Below the pieces are notes generated by a model. The model saw only the letters and a program-made list of their open reading frames with translations, was not told where the DNA came from and did no database searches. This document shows, one piece after another, positions 25,101 to 33,327 of a stretch of 48,595 nucleotides of DNA (within the stretch, counting starts at the first letter, position 1; each line of letters opens with the position of its first letter). Made by a program: the position numbers and the translations under genes. The DNA comes from a virus: IMG/VR virus record IMGVR_UViG_3300031463_000011, positions 1-48,595 of that record; one strand, given 5' to 3'.

Positions 25101-28100
25101 TGAAAGTTCGCATGAACTGCCTACACTTAAGACGATCAATTTTTTAATCGAGACGAAGTATAAAGATATCGAAATTAATCGGTCACAGTTATTTGATGCT
25201 TATGCAAGTGCAGTTTGGAAATATTTAATGGATGCACCGGGTGAAACACTTAAGGCAATTGGCGAAAAATACAATTTATTAGGCTTATTACGGTTAGGCC
25301 GGGCGATTATACCTGATGCACCTGGCCGGTTATCTGAACAGATAGCCAAACTAACTCAAAATCCGGTTATACAACAGTTGTTAGGCCCGATGTTTGAAGA
25401 CCCGGCGCAATTTAGCAAAATCCGAAATAAACGGATTCGACAAATGTTAATTGATTTGTTCGGGCCGATGTCATCTGGGCAACGTCGTAGATTAAGTTTA
25501 ATTCGTCAGATTGGGCTAAAAGTTTTACAGGAAGCTGAACCTGAAATACGTGTACGGACAAGTGGCGCATTATCACCTGAACAAGTTGGTCAACCGATAC
25601 GCAGTAATGTACCTGCCTTTTTCGACATTCGCCCGCAAGATTTACAGACTGTAATTGACACTGGTCAACTTGTTGCAGATGCGCGTGTATCTGGTAAAGC
25701 GCCTAATGTAACACGACGATTAACTGCATTAGTTGATACACGTAGTGAAAAAGCGCCAGTAATTGTAGTTAGTACATGGTACAATGCAGGTGCAGATGCA
25801 ATTTATGTAGCTGAACCTGGATTAACAAGGCCAGGTACACTTAATGTACCTCTTGAATCTGTCATGCAACGCGGTTACAAACCGATTGCATCAATTTTAC
25901 TTGAAGAACCTGTTCGTAATTACCGCTACAAGTTCAATTCATTAACTGATTTTGAACAATCATTTGCAGTTGATGCGCGTGACCGTGCACGGCGTCAACA
26001 GTATTCACCTGAAGTATCAATTTACGGGGCTGAACGGCGTGAAGAATTACCACGTCGGGTTAAGGTTGAACGATTAGAAAGTGCATTAGCACTTGAACAT
26101 ACACCGGGCATACTTGAACGGATGTTAACTGAGCCTATTACGGCTATAACAGACCGTGAAGCACAAGCGATTTGGGACTTTTACAAAGAAACAGCCGGTG
26201 AACGGTTAGACGATTATTCGCGCGTGTTAGCTGCAATGAGCGAGATGGGCCGCACACGCGCATTAAACATAACTGTATTATCCGGGTTCCGTAAGCTTTT
26301 TAAGGAATACGAACGAGCGTATCCATACGCATCCATACAAGAACTCGCCGAACGCGTTTTTCATGATTTATACGATTTACATGTACGCAACGTTAAACCT
26401 GACCAAATCTATGAAGAAATTAAACGAAGGGGTCCTAAAGAGGTTAGTGAAACTGCTCGGGTTAGACCCGAACAGACCGTTATATCCCCATACGAAGAAC
26501 TGGCGAGCCAAGAAACAATTGAAGGGCCAGCCGAAATAAGTCGGCCTAAAGCATTTGAACCTGAACCTGAGCTTGGGCCAATTTCACCTGATGAAGGGAT
26601 AGACCCGAGCTATGAAGGTATAGATTTCATGCAATTACCTGTTCAGGTTCCACCTGCAATTGAAGAACGTGTTAACCGCGCTAATGAAGCAATTACATTT
26701 CGTATTGCTCGGGTTAAACAGCGTATAAACAATTTAGGTGCCGTAATAAAACGTTGGCCGACTATGCAGAATTTACGGCGGTACGCTGATGGTTTGTACA
26801 ATGAAATTGGTGCAGTTGCAAATCAATCTGCAAATGCAATCAGGATATTTGCTGGTGCAGATAAAAATAAACAGAAACGACTTGAAGCTGTTAAAGCTGT
26901 AATTGCTTGTGGTCAAAAGGTAACAGACGAACGTGGTAATCCAACAGTTAAATTCGACAAAAACCGGCTAGATCAACTTAAGTTTTATTGTCAGCAGGCG
27001 ATGACTCAAGCTAAAAAGTTAATTGATAAAGCTGACAAGTCACCAGCCGAAGCTGTCATAGGCCGTGCATGGTACGATAGTGCAGCGCGGTTATTAGACG
27101 AAGTTGAATGGGCTGAAAAGAACTGGGACGATCCAATCTTACAGAATCTAGCCTATAAAGTTTTACAGGAATCACAACGGATTTACGACGTTGAAACCGT
27201 ATTCGGTGCGCAATATTCGCGCCACGTAAATTATTTACCTTTACGATATGAATCTTGGCCGTGGGACGCCAAGTTAATGGCTAATGCAGAACGGTTAATT
27301 GGTGTACGATTTAAGGCGCCTAAAGCATTTGCTAATCCGTATGAAGCAATTAAAGTCGGCCCATACATTTTACGGTCGTACGATGTAGCGGATTTATTCC
27401 AACATAGGTGTAAAGCTGGTATTCGACCCGTAGCAGAACGTGCTTGGGTAAACTTACTTAAAAATGTCAATGATCCGGTGACAATGATGCCAATTGCTAA
27501 GGAACCGGTTATACGGCAAATTGGCAAAACTGAAGCTAAAATGTGGGTTTCACCGGATGAAAAACAGTATTCATTAGTTTACATTCATCCTAACAGTCGT
27601 CCGATAGCAGTTCTTGTCCCGTACGCACGCGCTTTACAGACAATTTTAGCGCGTTCAGTTGTGCCGCGGTTACCTGTTGCAGGTGAAACGTTACGGTTAG
27701 CTAGCATGATTAAACATGGTATCCTGCTGATGTGGGATACATATCATCCATTTCGGATGACATATCTAGCTCTTGCAACACCTGAATTATGGGCAAAAAC
27801 AAAAATGATTAAAGCGCATGAAGCTGGCTGGGCAGCATTAAACATTCGACCTAACCTATTAGATAATGCAGTTAAAAACGGTGTAATATCACAAAAGGCA
27901 GCGGATTGGTGTCGGCAACAACGTGTGTTACGAACGGCTGAAGGTGAACAGCCGATGACAAACCAACGTATTTTACTCGAATTAAATCGGCGCGGGTTAA
28001 ACATAGTTTATTGGCAAGATGCACTTTATCGGCATGTTATTCGTGAGATACCTATCTTAGGTAAAGTACTCGAAGGCACAGTTGGGCGGTACAATGATTG

Positions 28101-29328
28101 GATGTTTAGTCGCTACATTGCAGGTTTATTCGGTACACTTGCAGTTGAATCGTTAGTTAAGTACAGCGCAAAACATCCTAATTTACCGTTTGAAAAGTTA
28201 ATGCGCGATGTTATTACCGATTACAATGCAATCGTAGGTAACATGGGTCGGCAAGGTATTTTCCGTAACCCGAACATACGCGATATTGCATCTATCTTTT
28301 TACTTGCACCGATGTGGCGTGAAGGGTTGTGGCAGAAAGATTTACGTACATTAGGTCGGTTATTAGGCGCAGGCCAAGTTACACGTCGGCTGGGTATGCG
28401 TGCTATTCCAGGGTTAGGGCCGTTAGGTACAACTGTTATACGCGGGTTAGCTGGATGGTTCGTGTTAAGTCAAATTATTAATGCAATCACACGCGGCCAA
28501 AGCACATTTCAAAATCCGGAACCGGGCAAAAAACTTTCAGCTTGGATACCAACTGATGATGAAGGCCACGGTGTATGGTTTGAACCATGGTCAATTTTCG
28601 GTGAAGCACTGGGCCAATTTTTACATTTACTTGAGACGCAACCCAGTGTGTACGCTGCTATACGTAAAACAGGTATAAATACATTGGGGCCATTCGGTCG
28701 GATGGCTTATGTGTTAGGTACGGGCGAAACTGAACGAGGCGAAGTTATTACTTCAACAGGCCGAGTTGCAACTGAAGCACTATCAAATTTAGCGCCGTTA
28801 CCGATTTCTTTAGGTGCACCTGTTAAAGCGTTAGCGCATGAAGTTGCACCTACTAAAGTACAAAAATTACAACCAGGGTTACTAGCCCAACGTATGTTAG
28901 GTACAGTAGGTGTCAAGGTATCACTCGACGAAGGCCCTGAACGTCGTATTCAGACTTTAGCAGATGAATTTGTCCGTGAACATAATTTGAAAAAAGAGAC
29001 AGGCTGGCAACTTGAGCCGACAATTGAACCTAGCTACGCAAAGTTACGTAGTGCATTACGATCGGATGATATTGAAACTGCACGAAAAATTTATAAACAG
29101 TTACGTGCACAACGGCCTATACGATATCTTAAAGACGGATCAATCCATGACCCGATGATATCTGAGATGGAACAGTGGGCGCGTCGGCCTTGGACAGGAT
29201 CAATTGATAATGAACACATGTTTATAATGAGTCTGTCACCTGAATTACTTAAGCAATATAACGAAGCTAACCTAGCGCGCTATCATGTATTTAATAAGTT
29301 TTTGGAACTTGTAGCTGAACAAGATTAG
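22123..29328 (+). CDS. Giant polyvalent internal virion protein with metallopeptidase motif
   Basis: This 2,401-residue protein begins MPVYEVGLRDGRVYTVRA, typical of large injected virion proteins. A linker around residues 300-370 is Pro/Glu-rich and is dual-coded. Residues 773-777 are HEYLH, an HExxH zinc-peptidase signature, followed by NEFELISYGLTDPR (820-833), matching the downstream Glu region of polyvalent-protein zincins. Near 1,900-2,260 there are conserved-looking segments (WDTYHPFRMTYLALATPELW; FRNPNIRDIASIFLLAPMWREG) of the LPD38-like type seen in large polyvalent proteins. It probably forms part of the ejection core, enters the host and may modify or cleave proteins there. Domain boundaries are approximate. 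Confidence 0.65.
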   Translation: MPVYEVGLRDGRVYTVRADRPLTEDELLAAIERYQSGPVEPEPGQKETGPAGPILPIRTDTDQIAPTVPYAEQLSELRPAVAAAFGTNYAGRQPGGGLSDIAAGYEALTGTERRAATELARGLLLSALGPVTPSGVVVPPRPETEQFREWVLSRKPEEIEQLTEIFPRPEQYPTYEEFRTAHPELTISKTGIEWAVPISVAKVISSVGNYFTSPQGIVELFGVAVPGVNFAVLGKWITDMAKAGYLSIGDLQDAVEKRDWQRVSDDIIGGLASLWGIRAVKGDIARRAAREAPKTQQELVKQAEERSVQEYATEKRYEPTDIRAESERTVTGRVPDETGPRDLLQPTETRAAVEGAPEQAAPTGPITAPAPETVQAELERKAQALAERGPVSATAHETAVNIDRTQDVSAASQWLRAVRDLSPQLYNTLEQIARGKGVSAEAAELLSHEVGDDPALYNLYEKYGWSKDFWADVFEQESHLPPVSAEPLPEDIAFATKPSEPPKPGTVEIRPAIRAFIETSPGNKRAVYFIGGATHSEIILKNAKAAAELGVLSDLCAEENRGFLINGQWHTRASVKERFGVATSEELIERGYIEPENARAAQPLATEKDKLDLRQQTIPEGAVVTDAGLIARINKLISKFSAIKLPEAQKDVDALYDALGRRQEDNLVFLEALLPRGELVRSREDTLSAYNVMRQMNERGFFGDLPWLQRLVDSMLKLGDPGTTISTGYYRRLNWPKNVIAFFSNRANHIAINPDIFAARNREWSALQITLAHEYLHALTRSARVWGANPKLRVELRNIFETLWNDPDIGTVLRSINCDNEFELISYGLTDPRLREILNQKTIKPPTAKRGVIRTALEEILNLIGRLLGLKDVTVLDRLYRITEYYGRKTIAINETSVRRLLGAIENIDPTDLPPREQLYVVDFMRRAKQPKEDENQLLLDLADKGQISFGTKLEPTGEKPVEQINLTEAKPIEPPAATQLERDIYNEIKKTAESSHELPTLKTINFLIETKYKDIEINRSQLFDAYASAVWKYLMDAPGETLKAIGEKYNLLGLLRLGRAIIPDAPGRLSEQIAKLTQNPVIQQLLGPMFEDPAQFSKIRNKRIRQMLIDLFGPMSSGQRRRLSLIRQIGLKVLQEAEPEIRVRTSGALSPEQVGQPIRSNVPAFFDIRPQDLQTVIDTGQLVADARVSGKAPNVTRRLTALVDTRSEKAPVIVVSTWYNAGADAIYVAEPGLTRPGTLNVPLESVMQRGYKPIASILLEEPVRNYRYKFNSLTDFEQSFAVDARDRARRQQYSPEVSIYGAERREELPRRVKVERLESALALEHTPGILERMLTEPITAITDREAQAIWDFYKETAGERLDDYSRVLAAMSEMGRTRALNITVLSGFRKLFKEYERAYPYASIQELAERVFHDLYDLHVRNVKPDQIYEEIKRRGPKEVSETARVRPEQTVISPYEELASQETIEGPAEISRPKAFEPEPELGPISPDEGIDPSYEGIDFMQLPVQVPPAIEERVNRANEAITFRIARVKQRINNLGAVIKRWPTMQNLRRYADGLYNEIGAVANQSANAIRIFAGADKNKQKRLEAVKAVIACGQKVTDERGNPTVKFDKNRLDQLKFYCQQAMTQAKKLIDKADKSPAEAVIGRAWYDSAARLLDEVEWAEKNWDDPILQNLAYKVLQESQRIYDVETVFGAQYSRHVNYLPLRYESWPWDAKLMANAERLIGVRFKAPKAFANPYEAIKVGPYILRSYDVADLFQHRCKAGIRPVAERAWVNLLKNVNDPVTMMPIAKEPVIRQIGKTEAKMWVSPDEKQYSLVYIHPNSRPIAVLVPYARALQTILARSVVPRLPVAGETLRLASMIKHGILLMWDTYHPFRMTYLALATPELWAKTKMIKAHEAGWAALNIRPNLLDNAVKNGVISQKAADWCRQQRVLRTAEGEQPMTNQRILLELNRRGLNIVYWQDALYRHVIREIPILGKVLEGTVGRYNDWMFSRYIAGLFGTLAVESLVKYSAKHPNLPFEKLMRDVITDYNAIVGNMGRQGIFRNPNIRDIASIFLLAPMWREGLWQKDLRTLGRLLGAGQVTRRLGMRAIPGLGPLGTTVIRGLAGWFVLSQIINAITRGQSTFQNPEPGKKLSAWIPTDDEGHGVWFEPWSIFGEALGQFLHLLETQPSVYAAIRKTGINTLGPFGRMAYVLGTGETERGEVITSTGRVATEALSNLAPLPISLGAPVKALAHEVAPTKVQKLQPGLLAQRMLGTVGVKVSLDEGPERRIQTLADEFVREHNLKKETGWQLEPTIEPSYAKLRSALRSDDIETARKIYKQLRAQRPIRYLKDGSIHDPMISEMEQWARRPWTGSIDNEHMFIMSLSPELLKQYNEANLARYHVFNKFLELVAEQD
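23054..23221 (+). CDS. Nested small basic protein in an alternative frame of the giant gene
   Basis: A 55-codon gene lies wholly inside the giant virion gene in another frame. It starts at ATG 23054, preceded by AAAGGAG about 11 bases upstream, a good Shine-Dalgarno although most rightward genes here have none. The product reads MPLKRGTSRQTFEQNLREL, then LRAGYPMRQALAICYNQQRR and a very basic tail. It matches the common small phage protein style 'MPLKxGxSxxTxxxNIxELxxxGxPxxQAxAIA'. The host frame here encodes a Pro/Glu linker that tolerates overprinting, and the local DNA is unusually GC-rich. An upstream in-frame ATG at 22991 adds an unrelated-looking stretch. Likely real; function unknown. 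Confidence 0.7.
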   Translation: MPLKRGTSRQTFEQNLRELLRAGYPMRQALAICYNQQRRARPSKARRSRRRRQDQ

Positions 29329-29531
29329 TTAAGTGTTAAATAATGGCTTTGGATCTTACTAAATTCGTCTTCTTCAAGGATAACTGGGTCTAACAAGGTC
29401 CAGTCAGCTAACTTGACAGCTTCACCATTGTGTTTATACACAAACTGCGGCATTTCATACGGGTGCGCTACTCGATCAACTTGTAATTCAACTTCGATTA
29501 GTTCACCTGTAACTTGATTTAGCAGAATCAT
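29325..29531 (-). CDS. Hypothetical protein, 68 residues
   Basis: A small leftward protein (MILLNQVTGELIEVELQVDRV... to ...SHYLTLN) with an alternating strand pattern and an acidic C-terminal half (LLDPVILEEDEFSK). It overlaps the end of the giant gene by 4 bp on the opposite strand and follows the VRR-NUC gene by 5 bp, so it is the last gene of the leftward replication operon. I recognise no family. Confidence 0.5.
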   Translation of the reverse strand: MILLNQVTGELIEVELQVDRVAHPYEMPQFVYKHNGEAVKLADWTLLDPVILEEDEFSKIQSHYLTLN

Positions 29532-29536
29532 ATCTC

Positions 29537-29902
29537 TTAACTAGTTTGAATTAACTGTTGAAAATCCTTAAATGACCGTATGACATGTACGGTATGGCCA
29601 AGTTTATTAGCCCAGGCTATAAAAGCTTGTTGTTCAGGACGCAGTTTACCTCGACTAGTCTTACATTCGATAAATAACACCTTGCCGTTTTCAGCTAATA
29701 TGACAAAGTCAGGTGTACCAACTTCAATTGTACTTGGCCGGTCTAACCGCGCATGAATTGTTAACCAACCGCGCCGTTTACATTCAGCTAAGATTAAATT
29801 GTGCAATTCTTTCTCGTGCGATACACCGTGCACATCAGAATTTATCGGCGTTTGACGCGCTAACCATTGACTGTACCACGTAGTTGTAAAGCGCGGACTC
29901 AT
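29537..29902 (-). CDS. VRR-NUC domain nuclease
   Basis: The 121-residue protein carries the VRR-NUC pattern: a helix with EKELHNLILAECKRRGW near residue 33, the strand EVGTPDFVILAENGKVLFIECKT near 64-85 (Asp68 and E-x-K at the active site), and GKLRPEQQAFI near 89. VRR-NUC enzymes are PD-(D/E)XK-fold nucleases that cut branched or junction DNA. I choose the ATG that overlaps the primase stop (ATGA at 29902-29899); another ATG lies at 29911. It probably processes replication or recombination intermediates. Confidence 0.85.
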   Translation of the reverse strand: MSPRFTTTWYSQWLARQTPINSDVHGVSHEKELHNLILAECKRRGWLTIHARLDRPSTIEVGTPDFVILAENGKVLFIECKTSRGKLRPEQQAFIAWANKLGHTVHVIRSFKDFQQLIQTS

Positions 29903-30705
29903 ACAATCCATTGTTGAGTTGATACAATCTGTTGTATGCCATGTGCTGTTCCGCCATGCGCAACGTAATCACGCATATCTTTGTCAGGTAACACAATTAT
30001 TACATGTGGCACATGTAATTGCGGACTTAGCTTAAGTGCACCTGAAATACCTGGTTTATCATTATCAGCTACAATAACTACGCGACTGATGTTAAGACGT
30101 TTAATTGTACTGAGTAAAATCTCTGTACCGCTTAAACATGACGGTCGCCCAATTGCATATAACTTAATTGATAATGCAGCCGCAGTATCAGTTGGCCCTT
30201 CAACGATATACACTGTTCGGTCTGGATTTGTATCAGGCAAAAAAATTCCTTCATGTGACCCTTTCACAGTCCATTTACGACCTGTCATTGACCGTAGGCG
30301 AATACCGCATAGTTGGCCATTACCATCTCGCATCGGGAATGCTAATGCGCCATATTCAGGTGCCCAACAACAATGTAACTTCTTAAGCGCTGACACTTTC
30401 ACATTCAAAAAGCTAGCTACACGTCCATAAATTTCGTCTGTAGTGTCATTTTCCCAACGGTTTATTAACGCACGTAATTTATCTACCGTTAACGGTTTAT
30501 CTTTATCAGGTTTAACAAGTGTCACCTCGGAATTCCGAGGTGTCCAGTTTTTGGACAGTCTATGTAACCAGCCGCCATTACGTAATGGGCGGTCTGACTG
30601 TATGCGCATGCAACATGCGCCTAATACACTGTATGTGCACCAGTCAGGTTTACCGCAAACCTGGCAAGGCTGGCGTTTGTTGACTCTGTACCATTGCACT
30701 TGCAT
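29899..30705 (-). CDS. Toprim-domain primase-like protein
   Basis: The 268-residue protein has an N-terminal zinc-binding region (C14, C17, C23 and C31/C32), a middle segment, and a Toprim domain: the VYIVEGPTDTAAAL strand near residue 166 carries the catalytic Glu and VVIVADNDKPG near 209 carries the Asp-x-Asp motif. This fits short DnaG-like or P4-type primase or Toprim proteins that make or handle primers. The helicase region usually fused to them is in the upstream gene, overlapping by 56 bp, so the pair may work as primase and helicase. A perfect palindrome (30523-30542) is inside the coding sequence and encodes PRNSEV. Confidence 0.8.
   Translation of the reverse strand: MQVQWYRVNKRQPCQVCGKPDWCTYSVLGACCMRIQSDRPLRNGGWLHRLSKNWTPRNSEVTLVKPDKDKPLTVDKLRALINRWENDTTDEIYGRVASFLNVKVSALKKLHCCWAPEYGALAFPMRDGNGQLCGIRLRSMTGRKWTVKGSHEGIFLPDTNPDRTVYIVEGPTDTAAALSIKLYAIGRPSCLSGTEILLSTIKRLNISRVVIVADNDKPGISGALKLSPQLHVPHVIIVLPDKDMRDYVAHGGTAHGIQQIVSTQQWIV
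30523..30557. promoter_or_regulatory. Palindromic element, copy 2 (in primase gene)
   Basis: The same 20-bp palindrome as at 12455 lies at 30523-30542, followed by a 17-bp inverted repeat tgtcc-N7-ggaca at 30541-30557. It is inside the coding sequence of the Toprim gene. In both genes where it occurs, the palindrome is read in the frame giving PRNSEV, although the two genes are on opposite strands; a palindrome permits that. Binding partner unknown. Confidence 0.65.
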
Positions 30706-32356
30706 GTTTTATCGGGCGCCAGTTGTTACGTTGTAACATAGTTATAATTTGGGTTGCTTCATCACGTGTCATGTTCGTGTTATAACCGAACCGCCCAAGT
30801 AAGGCTGCCTGTCGAATTGTGCATAGGTTGTTACGCCAACGCCGAAATAGTTCACGAATAATTCGTTGTGCCTGGTCAAATGTTAAACCAGCCGGATCAA
30901 TTCCTTGCCGTAACAATAGTTCACGTTGCCGCGCAGTAATCTGTCGTTCTGAATCGCGCCAGCCAGATAACCCGCGGTCAAATACATCTGTTAATGTGAA
31001 TGGATCAACTAACCGCGTTTTATATTTTGCAGATGCAATTAACCCTGCGCGACGTGCTGCACGACGCGCTTTTTCTTCTTCAATACGTTTCTTTTCTTTT
31101 TCGACATCAACTGCTTCACGTTCAAGTACAACTGCTACAGGTAACGCTTTACCGGATTCCTTAATCTTTTTAACGGCCCGTTCGACTATTTCAGGTGTCC
31201 AACCACCAAGTATATCTGCGCTACAGACAAGCTTGTGCCGACCTGAATTACCAACAAAATCAAGTATTAAACAGTACGGTTTAGCACTGTGCATGATTGC
31301 AGTACGACGTTCTTCAGCCGTTTCAAGCTTTTCAACTATCCCAGGTAACGGACGCATTGACCGACCTGCCATTTGCGCATATAAAGCGCGACTTTTTGTC
31401 GGACGCGCCATTACAATTACTTCAACACCAGGATGATCGTACCCTTCAGTTAACACATTACAGTTAACTACAACTTGAATTTCTTTAGACCGAAACCGTT
31501 GTAATATCATGCGCCGTTCTTTTAATGGTGTTGCACCGCATATCCAAGCTGACATGCCTGGCTGCGCGCGGTTAAATATCTCACAAAGCCATTCAGCTTG
31601 TTTAACACTTGCAGTGAATACGATCGCTTTCCTTGTACCGATAATGTTTATTGTAGCTGCTGCAACACCTTGCAGGTTACGTTCACGTTCCATTACCTCA
31701 GCTAGTTCAGTTGCCTTAAGGTCACCTGCAACAGTTTTAATATGCGAAAAATCTAATCCTTCAATTGTGACAAACTGTTGTTGGATATCAACTAACCAGC
31801 CGTCACGTATTGCATCTAAAATTTCGTATCGGTCAGCTACAGTATCGAATACTTGGCCTAAAGCGCGTTGATCGTACCGATCCGGTGTAGCTGTTACACC
31901 TAACACACGTAGTTTATCGTTTTGTTTGAACCATTCGATGATTTCTAAGTAACTGTTGGCAACTGCATGATGACATTCGTCTATAACTAATAGATCGAAA
32001 TCAGTCGGGTTAAACCGATGTAACCGTTTACGTTCTGTACCAATAGACGAAATTAAAGTTTGTACAGTAGATAAAACAACCGGTGCACGGCCAAATAAGG
32101 ATTGCGCAGCGTGTAAATCGGCCATCTCAATATCACATGGTAACCCTGTCAATGACTCAATTTGAGCGCGGCCCTGCCATATTAATTCTTCACGATGCGC
32201 GATGAAGAGCGTGCGGCCAGGTCGCGTGCGCTTGATCAATTCTGCGCACACAATTGTTTTACCGCATCCGGTTGGATATACTACTAAAGCTGACCTGTGC
32301 CGCCTAAACGCGTCTTCGACCGCTTCAACTGTACGTAGCTGATACGGCCTAAGCAT
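30650..32356 (-). CDS. Superfamily 2 DEAD/DEAH-like helicase
   Basis: The 568-residue protein has Walker A PTGCGKT (residues 28-34), DECHH (126-130), a TATP motif III, and a C-terminal helicase domain with VNCNVLTEGYDHPGV and an arginine-rich QMAGRSMRP motif VI. This is the SSL2/UvrB-like SF2 family found in phages, where it unwinds DNA in replication or repair. A long charged helix (about 420-450, KEKKRIEEEKARRAARR) follows the core. It overlaps the ParB-like stop by 8 bp and its 3' end overlaps the primase gene, so the three are co-expressed. Might serve as replicative helicase. Confidence 0.9.
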   Translation of the reverse strand: MLRPYQLRTVEAVEDAFRRHRSALVVYPTGCGKTIVCAELIKRTRPGRTLFIAHREELIWQGRAQIESLTGLPCDIEMADLHAAQSLFGRAPVVLSTVQTLISSIGTERKRLHRFNPTDFDLLVIDECHHAVANSYLEIIEWFKQNDKLRVLGVTATPDRYDQRALGQVFDTVADRYEILDAIRDGWLVDIQQQFVTIEGLDFSHIKTVAGDLKATELAEVMERERNLQGVAAATINIIGTRKAIVFTASVKQAEWLCEIFNRAQPGMSAWICGATPLKERRMILQRFRSKEIQVVVNCNVLTEGYDHPGVEVIVMARPTKSRALYAQMAGRSMRPLPGIVEKLETAEERRTAIMHSAKPYCLILDFVGNSGRHKLVCSADILGGWTPEIVERAVKKIKESGKALPVAVVLEREAVDVEKEKKRIEEEKARRAARRAGLIASAKYKTRLVDPFTLTDVFDRGLSGWRDSERQITARQRELLLRQGIDPAGLTFDQAQRIIRELFRRWRNNLCTIRQAALLGRFGYNTNMTRDEATQIITMLQRNNWRPIKHASAMVQSQQTPALPGLR

Positions 32357-33308
32357 ATTTTTTGCGTTTCATTTCTGACGGTACAGCATGATCCCAGCGA
32401 AACTTACTTATCAGACCCGTGCTAGCGCAAAAATCGCATTTGGTCAGTGCAAGTGCATTACAAAATGGACAAACAACCCACGGCATACACGACCGTACAG
32501 TTGTAATTAAATTGTTTAAGTCAGTTAACGCTGCTTGAAACATAAATTCGTGCCATAACGGATCGTCTTTAGCCGCCTTCAGTAAGTTTTCAATTTCAAT
32601 TAACCTGTCTATTACAGCTTGAATTTCATGACGCCGATTCCAAATCACAAGCGCAGGATCGGGGATTGGATTGCCCAACCCATCTATCGGTGAGCCAACT
32701 TGCGTAGGCGAAGACTGAACCTCGGTCTTAGCTGCCAACAGCATACATGGCGACTGTATAGTTGGGTTTTTGTCGTGATCGCAGGCTGTAGGGTGCCGCG
32801 TGGGTTGCACTGGCGGCAATAGTCGCCCGTCCTTAGCGATCCTGCGCTTAAAAGATTTAAGTTCACCTGTCCGTTCGAGTAACGCACGAACAGATGCTAC
32901 TGTATGGTCATCTACCTGGACTAGCCTCGCTATATACGCATTTGAATAGTTCGGCCAACGTTTTAATGCGAGTTCAACTGCAACTTGTTTATCTGCACGT
33001 GACCGACGTAACCCATGTTTTGTATTTGCTTGTAGTGCAGCGCATAACGCTGCATCGTAATCTGCATTTGGATAAATAATAGCTAGGATACTTTCACCAC
33101 CATTTCTCTTTACAGCCTGTAACCGGTGTAACCCGTCAGTTAACAATAAATCGTTACCGACTTGATACAGTGTAATTGGTGGATATTTATCACCAGCTAA
33201 CATCCGTGCTGCATATTCAGATACAACTTCAAGGTTAAGTTCAGCACGTGGAATTGGACTTTTACTTAAACAAATGTTTGCAATAGGAATTTCTTGTTCG
33301 TGCGACAT
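32349..33308 (-). CDS. ParB/Srx-like protein with HTH and C-terminal zinc ribbon
   Basis: The 319-residue protein has an N-terminal ParB/Srx domain (residues about 20-90) with LLLTDGLHRLQAVKRNGG, the hallmark [D/T]GxHRxxA motif, then an HTH (SNAYIARLVQVDDHTVASV, about 124-142) and a C-terminal CPFCN...CDFC zinc ribbon. Chromosomal and plasmid ParB proteins bind palindromic parS sites, use CTP and spread; the phage members often act as DNA-binding or nuclease-like regulators. No ParA is present. The 20-bp palindromes at 12455, 30523 and 45553 are candidate targets, which is inference only. Confidence 0.8.
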   Translation of the reverse strand: MSHEQEIPIANICLSKSPIPRAELNLEVVSEYAARMLAGDKYPPITLYQVGNDLLLTDGLHRLQAVKRNGGESILAIIYPNADYDAALCAALQANTKHGLRRSRADKQVAVELALKRWPNYSNAYIARLVQVDDHTVASVRALLERTGELKSFKRRIAKDGRLLPPVQPTRHPTACDHDKNPTIQSPCMLLAAKTEVQSSPTQVGSPIDGLGNPIPDPALVIWNRRHEIQAVIDRLIEIENLLKAAKDDPLWHEFMFQAALTDLNNLITTVRSCMPWVVCPFCNALALTKCDFCASTGLISKFRWDHAVPSEMKRKKYA

Positions 33309-33327
33309 ACAACATGCACACTATAGG

